From contig QNCE01000070.1 of assembly GCA_003644405.1 (NCBI GenBank), forward strand, positions 1 to 6,842: a DNA stretch of 6,842 nt. Direction: 5' to 3'. The stretch comes from Candidatus Omnitrophota bacterium (lineage in GTDB: Bacteria > Omnitrophota > Gorgyraeia > Duberdicusellales > 4484-171). The notes beneath the pieces were generated by a model. It did not search any database, had not been told where the DNA came from, and saw nothing but the letters and a program-made list of their open reading frames with translations. This document shows positions 4,889-6,842 of the stretch, one piece after another. The first letter of the stretch is position 1, and every line of letters starts with the position of its first letter. Made by a program: the position numbers and the translations under genes.

Positions 4889-6406
4889 TTAAGAGCTACT
4901 CTCTCTTTCTCTTGGTTCCACTCTCCAAGGATGGGCAGCGACGATAATAGCAAAGAAAAGTGTATAGATAAGCCAATCCCTACCGATGAGGATAATGGCT
5001 AACCAAGGATACCCTGCATAGGGAGTCAAAACTTCGTTGCGTAAAGAGGAAATAAACAAGGCAAAAAGAATAAGGGGAGAGACGAATTTAATAGAAAAAT
5101 CCCACCATCTCCCTAGGTGCCATCTAGCATAGTGATTAATATGCGTTCTTAACTTCTTTACCCCATAAATCCATCCTAAAACTATACACTCAAAAATTGC
5201 TGCCAGAATAAGTCCGTACTGAGTAAGAAAATGATCCACTATATCTAACCAGTATAGGCCTGCTTGGGTAGTAAAAATTATTCCTCCCAGAAAACCGAAT
5301 ACAGAAAGCACAGAAACTACTATCTTTCTAGAGTAGTGAAACTTATCAATAATTGCTGAAGAAAAAGCTTCTAGAATAGAAATGGCCGAAGAAAGACCTG
5401 CTATAGTAAGAATAGCAAAAAATATTACTCCGAAGAGACGAGGAAAGTAAGGAAGCATACTTATTGCTTTAGGATAGGCTACGAAAGCAAGTCCTATGGA
5501 CTCTTTTACTACTTTACCAAACTCTACCGAAGTAGCGTGTGCCATATATCCTAAAATAGAAAACACTCCAAATCCTGCGAATAGAGAGAAAAAACAATTT
5601 ATAAAACTTATAGAGAAAGAGTCTCGTACAATTTGGCTCTTTCGGGGAAGATAGGAGGCGTAAGTAATCATAATTCCAAAAGCCAAACTCAAGGTAAAAA
5701 ATATTTGTCCAAAAGCATCCATCCATACTCTTACATCTCTGAGACGAGTAAAGTCAGGCTTCAGATAAATTGCTATACCTTCTTTTGCCCCCGGAAGTCT
5801 TATACTCCAGAAGACAATCACAGCAGTAAGAACAAACAAGAGAGGCATAAAAATTTTATTTGCTCTCTCTAAACCCCTACGCACTCCTTTAAACACAATA
5901 ATCCAATTTAGGAGCCACACCAAAAGTAAAGAAAATATAATAGGGGTTCTTAAATCACCTAAGGACGCAGGACTTTTACTCACCATAAGGAACTTATGAA
6001 AAAAGAAATTATTAGGATCGTTACCCCATCCTAAGTTAAATGAGAAAAAAAGAAAACTTAAGCACCACGATATTACTACAGAATAATAGAGAACAATTCC
6101 AAACATTACAAAAGTCACCTGCCACCAGCCTAGCCATTCCCATTTTTTTGAAATACTAGCAAAACTTGCTGGAGCCGAACCTCTCATCTTATGCCCCAAA
6201 CCTAACTCTAAAATCATAAGAGGAATCCCCACTAATATTAAAGCTAGAAAGTAAGGAATAAGGAAGGCTCCTCCTCCATTTTTATAACACAGGTAGGGAA
6301 AACGCCAAATATTACCTAAACCTATTGCTGACCCAATAGCAGCAAGTAGAAACCCAATGTGAGTCCTCCATTGAGGGCGATGGACAGCAAAAATATCTTT
6401 TTCCAT
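4889..6406 (-). CDS. Neurotransmitter:sodium symporter (NSS/SNF) family transporter
   Basis: This is a LeuT-fold secondary transporter in the cytoplasmic membrane, taking up a small substrate, most likely an amino acid, with Na+. Its 505 residues hold about twelve hydrophobic segments (roughly 15-40, 44-72, 92-122, 154-172, 181-202, 229-252, 264-288, 322-350, 361-382, 392-416, 437-456, 474-492). The TM1 signature is GSAIGLGNIWRFPY (25-38), followed by NGGGAFLIPY (43-52). TM6 reads GQIFFTLSLAFGIMITYASY (233-252), nearly as in LeuT. Na+ ligands are evident: Asn32 (LeuT Asn27) and Ser339-Ser340 in AGLSS (LeuT Thr354-Ser355). Gly29 sits where monoamine carriers have Asp, favouring a substrate with a carboxylate. 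Asn270 and Ser274 in TM7 match the chloride-site residues of SERT instead of the LeuT Glu290. The ATG at 6406 lies about two bases after the predicted transcription start. The gene leads a likely operon with the serine hydrolase. Family certain; substrate not determinable. Confidence 0.95.
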   Translation of the reverse strand: MEKDIFAVHRPQWRTHIGFLLAAIGSAIGLGNIWRFPYLCYKNGGGAFLIPYFLALILVGIPLMILELGLGHKMRGSAPASFASISKKWEWLGWWQVTFVMFGIVLYYSVVISWCLSFLFFSFNLGWGNDPNNFFFHKFLMVSKSPASLGDLRTPIIFSLLLVWLLNWIIVFKGVRRGLERANKIFMPLLFVLTAVIVFWSIRLPGAKEGIAIYLKPDFTRLRDVRVWMDAFGQIFFTLSLAFGIMITYASYLPRKSQIVRDSFSISFINCFFSLFAGFGVFSILGYMAHATSVEFGKVVKESIGLAFVAYPKAISMLPYFPRLFGVIFFAILTIAGLSSAISILEAFSSAIIDKFHYSRKIVVSVLSVFGFLGGIIFTTQAGLYWLDIVDHFLTQYGLILAAIFECIVLGWIYGVKKLRTHINHYARWHLGRWWDFSIKFVSPLILFALFISSLRNEVLTPYAGYPWLAIILIGRDWLIYTLFFAIIVAAHPWRVEPRERESSS

Positions 6407-6407
6407 T

Positions 6408-6442
6408 TTAAAAAATTATACCTTAAATTAAATACCTGTAAA
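6408..6442 (-). promoter_or_regulatory. Promoter of the symporter/hydrolase operon
   Basis: On the minus strand there is TTTACA (6442-6437, five of six consensus bases), a 16-base spacer and a perfect TATAAT (6420-6415), then TTTTTAAA running into the ATG at 6406. Transcription should start about two bases before the start codon, so the mRNA is predicted to be essentially leaderless. The promoter is back to back with that of the right-edge coiled-coil gene; the two -35 boxes are 34 bases apart. Confidence 0.75.
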
Positions 6443-6476
6443 TATGAAAGTTAAATTTGGCATAAGGTAAAATCAT

Positions 6477-6512
6477 TTGACAATAAATTACTACTAAAGT
6501 ATAATTTTTCTA
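6477..6512 (+). promoter_or_regulatory. Perfect consensus sigma-70-type promoter of the right coiled-coil gene
   Basis: TTGACA (6477-6482), a 17-base spacer and TATAAT (6500-6505) match the bacterial consensus exactly. The following TTTTCTAG places +1 at about 6512, immediately before the GTG start codon at 6513. Similarity to the left-edge promoter extends upstream to about 6463. This should be a strong promoter giving a leaderless mRNA. Confidence 0.85.
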
Positions 6513-6842
6513 GTGAGGAAGATAAAAACTGCAGTAAAATTTATAACTTTTCTCTCGTTTCTTTTTGCTTTCTCCAATCTTTCCTCTTTCTCAGCCTCAG
6601 AGCTTGAATCTAAAATAAAATATTTGGAAGAAACTATAATTGAAGAAAGTAAAAAGCTCCAATCCTTAGAAGATACTTTCTTAAAGCTCCGAGAAGAAAA
6701 AAAGAAACTTACCTCTCAATTAAAGCAAAAAGAAAAAGAAATCTCCAACTTAAAAGAGAAATTAAAAGAGTTGGATGCCCTTAAAGAGGAGTTAGAAGAA
6801 GTAAAGAAAACAAAAGAAAAACTCTCTCAAGACTTAAAAGGA
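6513..6842 (+). CDS. Exported coiled-coil protein, 5' part (C-terminus off the right edge)
   Basis: I do not recognise a named family. From GTG at 6513 the frame is open for 110 codons to the edge. Residues 2-9 are basic (RKIKTAVK), followed by a Phe/Leu-rich hydrophobic core and a plausible signal-peptidase site near SFSA-SE (about residue 28). After that the sequence is a continuous Leu/Lys/Glu heptad coiled coil without Pro, Cys or Gly until the edge. Residues 70-106 align without gaps to the left-edge protein (20 of 37 identical), sharing KEKE, LK, KL, ELD and LK positions. The GTG is chosen because an in-frame TAA lies upstream at 6495-6497, no other common start (ATG, GTG or TTG) lies between, and it begins the signal peptide directly at the predicted +1. 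It probably encodes an envelope scaffold or spacer, or the coiled-coil front of an EnvC/CwlO-like hydrolase regulator; what lies beyond the edge would decide. Confidence 0.78.
   Translation, partial: MRKIKTAVKFITFLSFLFAFSNLSSFSASELESKIKYLEETIIEESKKLQSLEDTFLKLREEKKKLTSQLKQKEKEISNLKEKLKELDALKEELEEVKKTKEKLSQDLKG

Noticed and set aside
5514..5872. Open frames inside the symporter gene (5514-5726 minus, 5633-5872 plus)
   Set aside because: They overlap the TM4-TM7 coding region, which is conserved to LeuT level in the main frame. Their translations show no domain pattern.
3994..6406. Defence or toxin-antitoxin system in the symporter/hydrolase pair
   Set aside because: Both proteins belong to well-known housekeeping-type families (NSS transporters and penicillin-recognising serine hydrolases) and nothing nearby resembles a defence module.
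6423..6457. Direct repeat TTAAATT at 6423-6429 and 6451-6457 as an operator
   Set aside because: Seven AT-only bases repeated 28 bases apart in an AT-rich gap is easily chance.
1..6842. CRISPR array, tRNA, rRNA, transposase or integrase, attachment site
   Set aside because: I looked for regular repeats with spacers, cloverleaf-like segments, terminal inverted repeats and recombinase motifs, and saw none. The coiled-coil paralogues at the edges are too diverged, apart from their promoters, to act as inverted repeats for recombination.

Overview
The window is a compact, AT-rich (by eye about one-third G+C) bacterial chromosome segment. GlgC is a bacterial family, the promoters look like the primary-sigma type, and glgC has a classical Shine-Dalgarno site. 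The proteins are rich in Lys, Glu and Ile, with much AGA/ATA codon use. This fits a deep-branching anaerobe or thermophile, but the sequence alone does not identify the phylum.

Layout. (1) 1-485, minus: 5' part of a gene for an exported coiled-coil protein with a 35-residue internal repeat, running off the left edge. (2) 576-2519, plus: a complete Ski2/Mtr4/HelY-type DExH RNA helicase with a C-terminal DSHCT domain but no room for an arch insertion. (3) 2655-3875, minus and convergent with the helicase: glucose-1-phosphate adenylyltransferase, GlgC. (4) 3994-4881, minus: a membrane-anchored class A beta-lactamase-fold serine hydrolase. (5) 4889-6406, minus, directly upstream of (4) and probably co-transcribed with it: a neurotransmitter:sodium symporter (NSS/SNF family). 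(6) 6513-6842, plus: 5' part of a second exported coiled-coil protein, running off the right edge. No gap between genes exceeds about 135 bases. The gaps hold back-to-back promoters (486-575 and 6407-6512), the glgC leader (3876-3993) and a short convergent junction with weak hairpins (2520-2654).

How the parts relate. The genes do not form one obvious pathway: RNA metabolism, glycogen synthesis, amino-acid uptake and cell-envelope chemistry sit side by side. The most striking pattern is at the edges. The two coiled-coil genes point outward, share a promoter of about 50 bp including an identical 14-base block (TATAATTTTTCTAG), and encode alignable coiled-coil segments. They look like dispersed members of one strongly expressed, exported protein family. 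Four of the five promoters place +1 only 1-7 bases before the start codon with no Shine-Dalgarno site, which suggests that leaderless initiation is common here. glgC is the exception, with a leader of about 36 bases and a good ribosome-binding site.
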